Assembly (NCBI RefSeq): GCF_018403685.1
Contig: NZ_BOVK01000006.1
Span: forward strand, 62,001-126,000
DNA: 64,000 nucleotides
Source: Xylanibacillus composti
GTDB lineage: Bacteria; Bacillota; Bacilli; Paenibacillales; K13
Direction of reading: 5' to 3'
In this document: in pieces, positions 43,458 to 57,052 of the stretch
How positions within the stretch are numbered: the stretch's first letter is position 1
How the letters are laid out: each line of letters opens with the position of its first letter
Made by a program: the position numbers and the translations under genes
The notes under the pieces: generated by a model
The model's database searches: none
The model's input: only the letters and a program-made list of their open reading frames with translations
What the model was told of the DNA's origin: nothing

Positions 43458-46400
43458 ATGATAGGAATGAACAGCAAGGGGAATCTTGTCCCTTTGCTCA
43501 AACACATGCTCATTATCCTGCTTGCGCTGCTGCTTTGCATGCCCGTCATAGCCCCAACGGCACAAGGTGCGGAACCGGATGCCCCGGTGCAGGCAGCTGC
43601 TGCCGCGAACTCTGTCATGGTGGACAGGTTCCTGACCCTGTACAATCAGATCAAAAATCCTGCCAACGGCTACTTTTCTCCTGAAGGCATTCCTTATCAT
43701 GCCGTGGAAACACTGATGAGCGAAGCGCCGGATTACGGACACATGACTACATCTGAAGCTTACAGCTACTGGTTATGGCTGGAGACCTTGTACGGTTACT
43801 ATACTGGCGATTGGTCCAAGCTTGAGGATGCGTGGGACAATATGGAAACTTTCATTATTCCGTCCGCCAGCGAGCAGCCGACGATGAGCCACTATAGACC
43901 TGGCTCGCCAGCCGATTATTTCCCGGAACGTCCTTATCCGGATATGTATCCGACGCAACCCGGGCAAATACCGGTCGGTCAAGATCCGCTTGATGCGGAA
44001 TTGAAGGCCACCTACGGCAACAACGATACTTATCTGATGCATTGGTTGCTTGATGTTGATGATTGGTACGGCTTTGGCAATACGTTGAATCCCAATCATA
44101 CCGCAACGTATGTGAATACGTTCCAGCGCGGCGAACAGGAGTCGGTTTGGGAAGCGATTACCCATCCGTCTCAGGACGATTTTACTTACGGCAAGCCCGG
44201 TGAAGGGTATGTTTCGCTGTTCGTAGGCGGCAATCCCGCACCGCAGTGGCGCTATACAGCGGCTACAGATGCGGATGCGCGCGCTGTGCAGGTTATGTAC
44301 TGGGCGAAGGAGCTCGGTTACAACAACCAAACGTATTTGAACAAGGCGAAAAAAATGGGCGATTACTTGCGCTACGGGATGTATGACAAGTACTTCGTCG
44401 AAATTGGAAGCACGGCTAACGGAAATGCAAGAGCCGGTTCCGGCAAAAGTTCCAGTCACTATTTAATGGCCTGGTATACTGCATGGGGCGGGGGACTGGG
44501 CACGCCGCAAAATCCACACGGCGGCAACTGGGCATGGAGAATTGGCTCGAGCCATGTGCACCAGGCCTACAACAATCCGGTGGCAGCCTACGCGCTTTCT
44601 CGCGGCGGCCTGGAACCTTCATCGGCTACAGGCGCATCGGATTGGGATATATCCATGACTCGACAGCTGGAGTTTTACACATGGCTGCTTTCGGACGAAG
44701 GGGCAGTCGGCGGCGGAGCAACGAACAGCATCGGCGGCTCCTACGACCGGTATCCGGCTGGCGTAAGCACATTCTATGGATTGGCGTACGATGAGGATCC
44801 GGTTTATCACGATCCGCCGTCCAACAACTGGTTTGGATTCCAGGCTTGGCCGCTCGAGCGTGTCGCAGAGTTTTATTATATTCTTGCCGCAAATGGCGAC
44901 ACATCCTCCAAGGAATTCCAGATGGCCAAGCTTGTGATGGATAAGTGGATTGACTGGTCAATGGACTACACATTCGTTCATGAGCGTCCTGTCACAGATG
45001 ATGACGGCTATTATCTCGATCCGAACGGTCAGCGCATTCTAGGCGGTCATAATCCGACAGTGGCGACTGTTTCCGAGCCCGGCGCCTTCTATATCATTGG
45101 CAATCAGGAATGGAGCGGTCAGCCGGATTCATGGAACGGCTTTGACAACTTTACCGGCAACCCGAACTTCCATGCAGCTGCGTTGAACCCGAGCCAGGAC
45201 GTCGGTGTGCTTGGCAGCTATATCAAGGCGCTAACATTCTATGCAGCCGCCACTAAGGCAGAGAACGGCGATTATTCCGCCCAAGGCGCTCAGGCGCGCG
45301 ATTTGGCCAACAGCCTGTTGGATGTCGCTTGGAACTACAATGACGGTATCGGCATTGCTGTTCCGGAGCCAAGAGGCGACTATTTCCGATTCTTCGAGAA
45401 AGAGATTTACTTCCCTGCCGGCTGGACAGGAACGACAGGGCAAGGCAATACGATTTCCTCTTCGCTGGGAGTCCCTTCTGATCCGGCGAGAGGCGGCAAC
45501 GGCTATTATATCAGCTATGCCGACCTGCGTCCGGACATCAAACAGGACCCGCAGTGGGAGTACCTGGAGAACCTCTATCAAACTTCTTACAATCCGAGCA
45601 CAGGCGAGTGGGAGAATGGCGTTCCGACGTTTACTTACCACCGCTTCTGGTCGCAAGTGGATATGGCGACGGCCTATGCCGAGTTCGATCGGCTGATCGG
45701 CGATGATGCAGGTCCATCTGTACCTGTGCCGCCTGGCGGCGTGCAAGCTGTCCGTGATGATGGCCAGGCAACGATCTCCTGGAACAGTGTATCGAATGCG
45801 GACAGCTATAATGTCAAGCGGGCGACAACCTCCGGCGGACCATATACGAATGTGGCAACCGGATTGAACGGTACGAGCTTCACAAATACCGGCTTAACGA
45901 ATGGTGTCACCTACTATTACGTAGTAACGGCGGTCAATAGCGAAGGCGAGTCCGCTCATTCCACTGAAGTGAGTGTAACACCGGCGCCGCCTCAGCTGCC
46001 TGGCGAATTTACGCTGACAGCCGTGGCAGGCAATGGCCAGGTTTCCCTGGAATGGACAGCCTCGACAGACGCTACAGGCTATGCGGTGCAGCGGGCTACG
46101 AGCGCCTCCGGTCCATTCTCTTCACTGGCTGCTGTGGCCGGACGGAGTTATGTGGATACGAGCGCCATTAACGGCACTACCTATTACTACAGAATCGCTG
46201 CCTCGAACAGCGTGGGGACAACTTTGTCCAATACGGCTTCGGCTACCCCGCAAGTGCCGTTGCCGGGCACCTTTACTTTGTCCGCAACTGCAGGCAACGG
46301 ACAGGTTGCACTGAATTGGTCAGCCTCCAGCAACGCGCAATCCTATAGTGTGGAGCGGGCGACAGCGGCGGCAGGACCGTTCAGTGAGCTTGAGTTGACT

Positions 46401-48002
46401 ACGGGTCGCTCCTATACCGATACGAGCGTGGTGAACGGCACGACCTATTATTATCGAGTGCGGGCACAAAATACAAGCGGCGACACACTCTCTAATACAG
46501 TTTCCGCTACACCGATCGCCGTGGACCCAGGCGGTTTGCGCGTCGAGTATAAGACAGGGGATACCAATGCCAGCGACAATCAGATGAAGCCGCACTTCCG
46601 CATCGTCAACGGGGGAACAGCACCTGTCTCTTTAAGCGAACTGGAAATCCGCTACTGGTTCACGAATGATCAAAACCAGACGATGCAGGTGAACTGCGAT
46701 TGGTCGCAAATCGGCTGCTCGAACATACAGGCAAGCGTAGCCAGCATGGCAGCGCCGGCCGAAAATGCCGACTCGTACTTGTCCCTCTCGTTCGCATCCG
46801 GTGCCGGCCAGTTGGCGGCAGGAGCGAATACAGGAGATATCCAGCTGCGGCTGAACAGCAGCAATTGGGCGAATTTGAACGAAACGAACGACTATTCGTA
46901 TGATGGCACCATGACGGCTTACGGCAACAATACGAAGGTAGGCTTGTATCGGAACGGTACGTTGATAGCGGGAAGCGCTCCGGGCGATTCAGGCCAGCAG
47001 CCGCAGCCGCCGGCAGCGCCGAACGGCTTGACAGCGGCGGCAGGGGACGGAGCGGTAACGCTGTCGTGGCATGCGTCGAGCGGTGCAACGCATTATACCG
47101 TGAAGCGCGCCACGACAAGCGGAGGACCGTACGCGGCCGTCGCCAGCGAAGTAAGCGGAACGAGCTACACGGACAGCGGCCTGACGAATGGCACAACGTA
47201 TTATTATGTCGTCAGCGCCTCGAACAGCGCGGGAGAGAGCTTGAACTCCACCGCAGCAAGCGCTACGCCGCAGGGCATCGTCGAACCGCAGCCGCCGGCA
47301 GCGCCGAACGGCTTGACAGCGGCGGCAGGGGACGGAGCGGTAACGCTGTCGTGGAATGCGTCGAGCGGTGCAACGCATTATACCGTGAAGCGCGCCACGA
47401 CAAGCGGAGGACCGTACGCGGCCGTCGCCAGCGAAGTAAGCGGAACGAGCTACACGGACAGCGGCCTGACGAATGGCACAACGTATTATTATGTCGTCAG
47501 CGCCTCGAACAATGCGGGCGAAAGCCCGAATTCTGCTCCCGCCAGCGCGACACCGCAAGGCGTGACAGCACCGTCCGGGCTTGCTGTGCTCTACAAGGCA
47601 GGCGATACAAGTGCGACGGACAACCAAATCAAGCCGCACTTCAATATTGTCAATCGAGGAACGAGCGCTGTACCGCTAAGCGAGCTGAAGCTTCGTTATT
47701 ATTTCACGAAGGATGGCAGCGAATCGGTTAGCGCCTGGATCGATTGGGCGCAGATAGGTCAGAGCAACATTGCCACTTCCTTCACAGACTCATACGTAGA
47801 GCTAAGCTTTACGGCGGCTGCAGGTTCGATCGCGCCCGGCAGTCAGACAGGCGAGATTCAACTGCGCTTGGCCAAGTCCAATTGGTCGAACTTCAACGAA
47901 ACGAATGACTATTCGTATGATGGAACGAAGACATCTTTCGCAGAGTGGGATCGGGTCACGCTGTACCGTAACGGCACGCTCGTATGGGGAATTGAGCCGT
48001 AA
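43458..48002 (+). CDS. Secreted GH48 cellobiohydrolase, GH48-Fn3x3-CBM3-Fn3x2-CBM3
   Basis: A 1514-residue reducing-end exocellulase that releases cellobiose processively from crystalline cellulose. The signal peptide ends near APTAQGAEP (residue about 38). The GH48 domain spans about 45-745; the catalytic acid is Glu100 in YGHMTTSEA. Three fibronectin III modules follow (about 757-1021), then CBM3 (1023-1174), two nearly identical Fn3 modules (1185-1367) and a final CBM3 (1370-1514). Two CBM3 domains in one GH48 protein is unusual; many have one. There is no dockerin, so the enzyme acts free. The ATG at 43458 follows GAGAGGAG. It is the exo-acting core of the cellulase cluster downstream. 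Confidence 0.95.
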   Translation: MIGMNSKGNLVPLLKHMLIILLALLLCMPVIAPTAQGAEPDAPVQAAAAANSVMVDRFLTLYNQIKNPANGYFSPEGIPYHAVETLMSEAPDYGHMTTSEAYSYWLWLETLYGYYTGDWSKLEDAWDNMETFIIPSASEQPTMSHYRPGSPADYFPERPYPDMYPTQPGQIPVGQDPLDAELKATYGNNDTYLMHWLLDVDDWYGFGNTLNPNHTATYVNTFQRGEQESVWEAITHPSQDDFTYGKPGEGYVSLFVGGNPAPQWRYTAATDADARAVQVMYWAKELGYNNQTYLNKAKKMGDYLRYGMYDKYFVEIGSTANGNARAGSGKSSSHYLMAWYTAWGGGLGTPQNPHGGNWAWRIGSSHVHQAYNNPVAAYALSRGGLEPSSATGASDWDISMTRQLEFYTWLLSDEGAVGGGATNSIGGSYDRYPAGVSTFYGLAYDEDPVYHDPPSNNWFGFQAWPLERVAEFYYILAANGDTSSKEFQMAKLVMDKWIDWSMDYTFVHERPVTDDDGYYLDPNGQRILGGHNPTVATVSEPGAFYIIGNQEWSGQPDSWNGFDNFTGNPNFHAAALNPSQDVGVLGSYIKALTFYAAATKAENGDYSAQGAQARDLANSLLDVAWNYNDGIGIAVPEPRGDYFRFFEKEIYFPAGWTGTTGQGNTISSSLGVPSDPARGGNGYYISYADLRPDIKQDPQWEYLENLYQTSYNPSTGEWENGVPTFTYHRFWSQVDMATAYAEFDRLIGDDAGPSVPVPPGGVQAVRDDGQATISWNSVSNADSYNVKRATTSGGPYTNVATGLNGTSFTNTGLTNGVTYYYVVTAVNSEGESAHSTEVSVTPAPPQLPGEFTLTAVAGNGQVSLEWTASTDATGYAVQRATSASGPFSSLAAVAGRSYVDTSAINGTTYYYRIAASNSVGTTLSNTASATPQVPLPGTFTLSATAGNGQVALNWSASSNAQSYSVERATAAAGPFSELELTTGRSYTDTSVVNGTTYYYRVRAQNTSGDTLSNTVSATPIAVDPGGLRVEYKTGDTNASDNQMKPHFRIVNGGTAPVSLSELEIRYWFTNDQNQTMQVNCDWSQIGCSNIQASVASMAAPAENADSYLSLSFASGAGQLAAGANTGDIQLRLNSSNWANLNETNDYSYDGTMTAYGNNTKVGLYRNGTLIAGSAPGDSGQQPQPPAAPNGLTAAAGDGAVTLSWHASSGATHYTVKRATTSGGPYAAVASEVSGTSYTDSGLTNGTTYYYVVSASNSAGESLNSTAASATPQGIVEPQPPAAPNGLTAAAGDGAVTLSWNASSGATHYTVKRATTSGGPYAAVASEVSGTSYTDSGLTNGTTYYYVVSASNNAGESPNSAPASATPQGVTAPSGLAVLYKAGDTSATDNQIKPHFNIVNRGTSAVPLSELKLRYYFTKDGSESVSAWIDWAQIGQSNIATSFTDSYVELSFTAAAGSIAPGSQTGEIQLRLAKSNWSNFNETNDYSYDGTKTSFAEWDRVTLYRNGTLVWGIEP
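47001..47226 (+). repeat. Fn3 module DNA repeat, copy 1
   Basis: These 226 bases recur at 47286-47511 with a single difference (C at 47070 versus A at 47355, His to Asn). The repeat period is 285 bases, one Fn3 module, inside the GH48 gene. Confidence 0.97.
47286..47511 (+). repeat. Fn3 module DNA repeat, copy 2
   Basis: Second copy of the 226-base stretch at 47001-47226, identical at 225 of 226 bases. Flanking linker and the ends of the two modules differ more. Confidence 0.97.
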
Positions 48003-48019
48003 CGGCAACTGGATGTGAA

Positions 48020-48063
48020 AAAGAGGCTGTCCAAAGTCGGCGACGACTTGGACAGCCTCTTTC
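48020..48063. terminator. Bidirectional terminator between GH48 and GH18 genes
   Basis: AAAGAGGCTGTCCAAAGTCG pairs with CGACTTGGACAGCCTCTTT (one bulged A) around GCGA. T-runs on the plus strand and A-runs before the stem allow it to end both converging transcripts. Confidence 0.93.
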
Positions 48064-48075
48064 CTTTTCCATCTT

Positions 48076-50013
48076 TTATTTCTCCTTTACAACTGTTTCC
48101 CAAATATCAGCAGGCTCATGGCCAAGCCTCCAGAAGGCAACGCCCGCAAGCTTGTATTTCTTCGCAATGTCCATACGCGCTTTCAATGTTTCTTCATCTT
48201 CCATCCAAAATTGATACGTAAATCCATCTTCCTGATATTCATAGCGATATTGTCCAAAGCGGCTATCGAATGTTTTTGTCGTCTTCTTGGATGCCAGCAG
48301 CGGGGCAATATCCTTGTTGAGCAGGGAGCGATTGCCGACCAGCTTCCCGTTCGCATCAAGCTTCCACAAGCGGCTGTAAAAAGGAATGCCCATTACCAGC
48401 TGGTCGCGGCGAATGCCGTAGGACAAAAATTCCTTCACTCCATTTTCCGTCCATTCCAGTCCTGCAACCGAGCCTGGCACATCGCTGCCGGAGTAATGGT
48501 GATCATACGTCATAATGATGATCGTATCGACTACCTTGGCCAATGCCGCATGATCAAACGCTGTTCGATCATTCCAGGCGATGCTTCCTCTAGGCAGATC
48601 GATGGACAGCTTTAGCCCCTTGGCATGTGCAGCCTCAGCCAGTGCGGTGACAAACGCAGTGAATCGAGCTCGATCCGAACCGTTAAGCGATTCAAAGTCG
48701 AGATTGATGCCGTCGACCCCGAGGGCTGCGCAACGATTGACCAGTTCCGAGATAAAAGCTTCTTGCGCCTTCGCATTGCCCAAGAAAGCGCTGGTTAGCT
48801 TGGAATCGAATTGGTTATGGACGAGCGGATGGACTTCAAGCCCCTGGTCGCGCAGCCACTTTACCAACTCCGGACTTGATGTATCCTTCAGCGTTCCGTT
48901 AGCGTCGGCAAGCTCAAACCATGTCGGCGAGTCCACATCCAATCCGATTGTCTGCGACACTTGCTGGCGGATGAGAGAGGCGGATGAGCTTCCGTTCCAG
49001 CCCCAAACCTGGAGGCGGTTGGAGTTGTCCCAGATCGTCTTGCCCGTCCGGTTCAGGAGCATCGCTTGCGGCAAGCTCTGCGCGACCGACAATGCTTCAT
49101 TCAAAGTGCGGTAGTGCCCGACTCTGGTTTCCTCGTCATGCCAAACTTGATAATAGGGAACATTCGTCCAGATTTCCCGACCATCTTCCATGACGCGCGC
49201 GTTGGCCCATTGCTTCGCATAGTGACTGGCTTCTTCAATATGATAGAAGCTTTCAAGCAAATTGGCATTTTGGTAGACCGCGTAGCGCTTCGCGTTCTCG
49301 TATATAACTTGTTCGTTCTGGGCAGTATGGAGGACTTTGGCGCCATCCAGCTGCCGGGCTTTGTTCACCGCATCGCGCAGATTCGCATAAGTGAAATCCG
49401 TGTCCGTATCGCCAGGACCGACAACGCGGTATATCGGTTCGCCCTTGCGCATCTCGGCTTCTTGCTGATCGCTGATATTATCCCAAACCCATTGGCTAGT
49501 CATTAAATCGATGACATGCGCCCGGCTCCATCTGTTGGCTTCCTTCTTTGCCTCAGACAGCGTTGCAAATCCCCAGGCTTCGAATGTTTTCTCTCCTTGA
49601 TACACTTGGTAACGAGGATAATTGTGCCAGATCCACCCGGCTTGCTCCAGATGGATCACACTGGCCTTCTGATGCTGCCGGGCTGCTTGGACAGCGGTTT
49701 CTCTCGTATGATACGCTTTGGGGAGCATGGTGCCATCCACCTGCACCCGGTATGCCGGGAATTGCGACCAAATCCACGTGCGGGTTTCAATGTCTTCGAC
49801 ATAGCTGTCGGTAAACTGCTTGGCATACGCAATGGCCTGATTGCGTCCGGCAAATTCTTTCAACAAGACGTCGTTTTGATAGACTCTGTACTGGGTCGTC
49901 TGGTCTTTTTGGCTGGCTGCTTGTCCGGGCAAAGTCATCCATGATGAGGCGAAAAGTCCAAAGATAAGCACCAGGCAGCATAGCGTCTTCCATCGCTCGA
50001 CAACAGTTTGCAT
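48076..50013 (-). CDS. Secreted GH18 glycosidase-like protein with six N-terminal repeats
   Basis: A 645-residue protein with a signal peptide (to about residue 33). Residues ~38-335 hold six repeats of about 46 residues with the pattern Y.VYQ......F.....A...A.....A.V.......WIW.N.P (e.g. YRVYQNDVLLKEFAG, YQVYQGEKTFEAWGF, YAVYQNANLLESFYH). The GH18 barrel fills about 345-640 with DGINLDFES, Glu441 being the catalytic acid, and a MTYDHHYSGS strand. Similar C-terminal barrels occur in spore-germination and cortex-lytic GH18 proteins, so chitin or peptidoglycan-type glycan is the likely substrate, not cellulose. The gene lies antiparallel between GH48 and GH9. Ribosome binding site GGAGATG. Confidence 0.88.
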   Translation of the reverse strand: MQTVVERWKTLCCLVLIFGLFASSWMTLPGQAASQKDQTTQYRVYQNDVLLKEFAGRNQAIAYAKQFTDSYVEDIETRTWIWSQFPAYRVQVDGTMLPKAYHTRETAVQAARQHQKASVIHLEQAGWIWHNYPRYQVYQGEKTFEAWGFATLSEAKKEANRWSRAHVIDLMTSQWVWDNISDQQEAEMRKGEPIYRVVGPGDTDTDFTYANLRDAVNKARQLDGAKVLHTAQNEQVIYENAKRYAVYQNANLLESFYHIEEASHYAKQWANARVMEDGREIWTNVPYYQVWHDEETRVGHYRTLNEALSVAQSLPQAMLLNRTGKTIWDNSNRLQVWGWNGSSSASLIRQQVSQTIGLDVDSPTWFELADANGTLKDTSSPELVKWLRDQGLEVHPLVHNQFDSKLTSAFLGNAKAQEAFISELVNRCAALGVDGINLDFESLNGSDRARFTAFVTALAEAAHAKGLKLSIDLPRGSIAWNDRTAFDHAALAKVVDTIIIMTYDHHYSGSDVPGSVAGLEWTENGVKEFLSYGIRRDQLVMGIPFYSRLWKLDANGKLVGNRSLLNKDIAPLLASKKTTKTFDSRFGQYRYEYQEDGFTYQFWMEDEETLKARMDIAKKYKLAGVAFWRLGHEPADIWETVVKEK

Positions 50014-53573
<3,560 letters not shown>

Positions 53574-53582
53574 GGCTGGGGA

Positions 53583-53625
53583 AGAAGCGGGAAGGAACCG
53601 GGCGCATGCCGGGTTCCTCCCCATT
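53583..53625 (+). terminator. Hairpin after the GH9 gene
   Basis: GGAACC..GGGC pairs with GCC..GGGTTCC around a CATG loop; the T-run is poor. It may be a weak terminator or an mRNA-stabilising end. Confidence 0.45.
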
Positions 53626-53777
53626 ATCATGCCAGAATGACTGGGGTTATGCGATTTCTATGGGGAATGGGGGGAAATGATACTCGTTTTGCAGCACAGT
53701 GACTCTGAATGGCAACCGGTTTTTCCTTAAGGTGAAAGGTCCGTAATCTTGTGGAAGAAGGGAGCTGACACAGGAAA

Positions 53778-56700
53778 ATGAAAGCGATGAGAAGCAAATG
53801 GATGGCATATGTTCTAACGTTCGCCATCGCATGCAGCACGATGTGGACAGGCGGACAGCAGGAAGCGCAGGCAGCTCAGAGCGAGCCGTATGAATACAAT
53901 CATGTCGTTACCGGGGCAGGCGGCGGTTTTATTCCCGGTATCATCTTCAATCCTAGTGAGAAGGACTTGATTTACGCTCGTACGGATATCGGCGGCGCTT
54001 ACCGCTGGGATTCGGCAGCGAGCAGATGGATTCCACTAACCGATTTTGTAGGCTGGGATGACTGGAATAACAACGGGATCGATGCATTGGCGACAGATCC
54101 GGTTGATCCGGATCGCGTATACCTCGCTGCAGGCACTTACACGAATGAGTGGACTTCAGAGAATGGCGTCATCATGCGTTCGACGAATCGCGGGGATACG
54201 TGGGACGTGGTTCCGCTTCCTTTCAAGGTAGGGGGGAATATGCCAGGCCGTTCCATGGGAGAGCGCTTGATGGTAGATCCGAACGATAATCGGATTCTCT
54301 ATTTCGGAGCCCGCAGCGGGCATGGCTTATGGCGAAGCACGGACTTTGGCGCTACATGGTCCAAGGTTGAGAGCTTTCCTAATCCAGGTACGTACGTGCA
54401 GGATCCGTCCAACAGCTATCAGGCTGATATTGTCGGGCTGGCCTGGATAACCTTCGACCCCGCGACAGGATCTCCGGGACAAGCTACCCAAACCATATAT
54501 GTAGGGGTAGCCGATACGGAAGAAAGCATCTACCGAAGCACGGACGGCGGGGCCACTTGGCAAGCTGTTCCCGGACAGCCGAGCGGGTTCTTGCCGCATC
54601 ACGGTGTGCTGTCATCCACCAGGCAGCTTTATATTACGTACAGTGATGGCGTCGGGCCTTATGACGGAACAAAAGGAGAAGTATGGAAGCTGGACACAGC
54701 AACAGGCATCTGGACAGATATTAGTCCGGTTCCGAGCAGCAGCGAGGACAACTACTACGGTTACGGAGGTCTGGCCGTTGACGCTCAGCAACCGGATACG
54801 CTTATGGTCGCCACGTTGAATTCCTGGTGGCCGGACGCTATCTTATTCCGAAGCACGGACGGGGGAGCAAGCTGGACGCGAATCTGGGATTGGGATGGCT
54901 ATCCAGGCAGAACGATGCGGTACACGCAGGATGTCTCTGCTGCGCCCTGGCTTACCTTCGGGGTTTACCCGATCCCGCCGGAAATCACGCCTAAGCTGGG
55001 CTGGATGATTGGGGACTTGGAGATTGATCCTTTTGACTCCGATCGGATGATGTATGGTACCGGGGCAACGCTTTATGGAACCAATAACTTAACGGACTGG
55101 GATGACGGTCAGCAAATTCACATTACAGTAATGGCCGCGGGAATCGAGGAAATGTACGCCTTTGATCTTGTCAGTCCGCCGGCAGGCGCACATCTCGTCA
55201 GCGCATTCGCTGACGTATCCGGTTTCCGGCATGATGATCTGGAGGAGCCTCCTGCTACGATTCACACTTCGCCGACCTACGCATCCAGTACTAGCATTGA
55301 CTTTGCTGAGCTTACGCCGAATTTTATGGTGCGAACAGGCAGTGCGAACAAGAGCGAGAATCCGAATGCCAAAGCGGTTGGTTTCAGTTACGACGGCGGA
55401 GGGAACTGGTTCGCCGGTTCATCCGAGCCTCCGGGATCGGACGGGGAGGTTGCCGTTTCTGCCGACGGAACATCGGTCGTTTGGGTAACAGGCGGCGGGG
55501 ATGTTTATGTAACCAAGAACAATGGCGGCAGCTGGACACAAAGCTCGGGTATTCCGAAAGGCGCGCATGTAACCTCGGATCGGGTAAATCCGCAAGTGTT
55601 TTATGGTTATGCGGCAGGCAGTATTTATATCAGCAGAGATGGGGGAAGTTCATTTAGCGCCACAGCCGCCAGCGGACTTCCGGTGTCTGGATCCGCTGAT
55701 CTTCGGGCCGTGCCCGGGCGGGAAGGAGACATCTGGTTTGCAGGCGGCGATGAAGCCGGGGGCCCGTATGGCTTGTGGCATTCTACGGATTTTGGCGAGA
55801 GCTTCGCGAAGCTGGCGAACGTAGAAGAAGCAGACGGGGTCGGCTTTGGCAAGCCAGCGCCCGGACAAGCTTATCCGGCATTGTACATCATAGCTCAAAT
55901 AGATGGTGAGCGCGGATTTTTCCGTTCGGATGATGTCGGGGCATCCTGGGTGAGAATCAACGACGATCGGCATCAGTACGCACGTGTGACTACCATTTCG
56001 GGAGATCCCCGAATATATGGCAGGGTTTACGTAGGGACGAATGGCCGCGGCATCGTGTATGGCGATCCCGCACACGTAGAGGGACCGGGAGAAGGACCAG
56101 GAGAAGGGCCAGGAGAACAGGACTCCACGCTGAATATAACAGCGGCGACCTTCGATAAACGAGCCGGCAGTTCGTCTGCCATCGAGGTGAACATGCATCT
56201 CAACGGCAACTCATTGCTTGCAATTACGAAGAATGGCGCAGCGCTGATTGAAGGAGAGGCTTACGCGCTGTCCGGGAATACGGTGATTTTCGACCAAACC
56301 TATCTGGCTGGCTTGCCGAACGGGTCCCATTCGTTCGTATTTGAATTTAGCGCAGGTGCACATGCAGTATTCACCGTGAACGTTGTGGATACGACCCCTT
56401 CACAGCCTGCCGGAGATTTGGCAGTGCAATACCGGGTCGGGGACGCGAGCGCTTCGGACAATGTCATGAAGCCGTTGCTGCAGATCGAGAACAACGGTAC
56501 TGCCCAGGTCCATTTAAGCGACCTGACCATCCGATACTACTTCGCAAACGACAAGCAGCAGAATGTCTTTTGCGATTGGGCGCAGCTCGGCTGCGCCAAC
56601 ATTCGAACAAATCTAGTGGAATTGCCCATTGCGGCTAATGACGCAACCCACTATCTGGAGATCGGCTTCAATGGCGGCAGTCTTGCACCAGGAGCAACGA

Positions 56701-56855
56701 CCGGCGAGCTGCAGCTGCGCATCCACAATCAGGACTGGAGCAACATAGACGAATCGGATGACTATTCATACAACGCGCAGCAAACATCGTACGCTGACTG
56801 GGAACGAGCGACCCTTTATGAAGGCGGAAATTTAATTTGGGGAATAGAGCCTTAG
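53778..56855 (+). CDS. Secreted GH74 xyloglucanase, GH74-X2-CBM3
   Basis: A 1025-residue enzyme that cuts xyloglucan. The signal peptide ends near AQAAQSEP (residue about 33). The GH74 double beta-propeller (about 38-767) shows repeats of the type STDGGATW/FRSDDVGASW. Catalytic residues read as Asp70 in ARTDIGGAYR and Asp479 in ADVSGF. A GEGPGEGPGE linker leads to a CBM_X2 module (about 784-872) and a Cys-pair type CBM3 (880-1025). It would strip xyloglucan coating from cellulose for its neighbours. The ATG at 53778 is kept although the ribosome binding site is weak; an in-frame ATG at 53787 is possible. Confidence 0.95.
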   Translation: MKAMRSKWMAYVLTFAIACSTMWTGGQQEAQAAQSEPYEYNHVVTGAGGGFIPGIIFNPSEKDLIYARTDIGGAYRWDSAASRWIPLTDFVGWDDWNNNGIDALATDPVDPDRVYLAAGTYTNEWTSENGVIMRSTNRGDTWDVVPLPFKVGGNMPGRSMGERLMVDPNDNRILYFGARSGHGLWRSTDFGATWSKVESFPNPGTYVQDPSNSYQADIVGLAWITFDPATGSPGQATQTIYVGVADTEESIYRSTDGGATWQAVPGQPSGFLPHHGVLSSTRQLYITYSDGVGPYDGTKGEVWKLDTATGIWTDISPVPSSSEDNYYGYGGLAVDAQQPDTLMVATLNSWWPDAILFRSTDGGASWTRIWDWDGYPGRTMRYTQDVSAAPWLTFGVYPIPPEITPKLGWMIGDLEIDPFDSDRMMYGTGATLYGTNNLTDWDDGQQIHITVMAAGIEEMYAFDLVSPPAGAHLVSAFADVSGFRHDDLEEPPATIHTSPTYASSTSIDFAELTPNFMVRTGSANKSENPNAKAVGFSYDGGGNWFAGSSEPPGSDGEVAVSADGTSVVWVTGGGDVYVTKNNGGSWTQSSGIPKGAHVTSDRVNPQVFYGYAAGSIYISRDGGSSFSATAASGLPVSGSADLRAVPGREGDIWFAGGDEAGGPYGLWHSTDFGESFAKLANVEEADGVGFGKPAPGQAYPALYIIAQIDGERGFFRSDDVGASWVRINDDRHQYARVTTISGDPRIYGRVYVGTNGRGIVYGDPAHVEGPGEGPGEGPGEQDSTLNITAATFDKRAGSSSAIEVNMHLNGNSLLAITKNGAALIEGEAYALSGNTVIFDQTYLAGLPNGSHSFVFEFSAGAHAVFTVNVVDTTPSQPAGDLAVQYRVGDASASDNVMKPLLQIENNGTAQVHLSDLTIRYYFANDKQQNVFCDWAQLGCANIRTNLVELPIAANDATHYLEIGFNGGSLAPGATTGELQLRIHNQDWSNIDESDDYSYNAQQTSYADWERATLYEGGNLIWGIEP

Positions 56856-56860
56856 GCTCT
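56846..56860 (+). repeat. Short hairpin over the GH74 stop codon
   Basis: AGAGCC-TTA-GGCTCT spans the TAG stop. There is no T-run; a role in termination is weak. Confidence 0.35.
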
Positions 56861-56925
56861 GCTCCCCCTCCCGTCTTATTCCAGTCACTCATCGTTGCAG
56901 GACGATGAACTGCTTGCGGGATTTT

Positions 56926-56964
56926 TGGAAAACGGTTTCCTTGTCCGGAAGGGAGGTGATCGCC
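56926..56964 (+). promoter_or_regulatory. CRE-like dyad and STAB-SD-like sequence before GH5
   Basis: GGAAAACGGTTTCC (56927-56940, CRE-like with mismatches at the outer consensus positions) is followed by GGAAGGGAGGTGATCGCC (56947-56964). The latter contains GGGAGGTGATC, matching the full anti-Shine-Dalgarno end of 16S rRNA except one base, yet it is about 90 bases before the start codon. Confidence 0.5.
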
Positions 56965-57052
56965 AAGAAAAGAAGGGGAACCGGCAGGCATACAGGTAAA
57001 CAGCATCAATCCATTCAGCAAACTTCTGTTATTCAGAAAGGAGACACAACTC

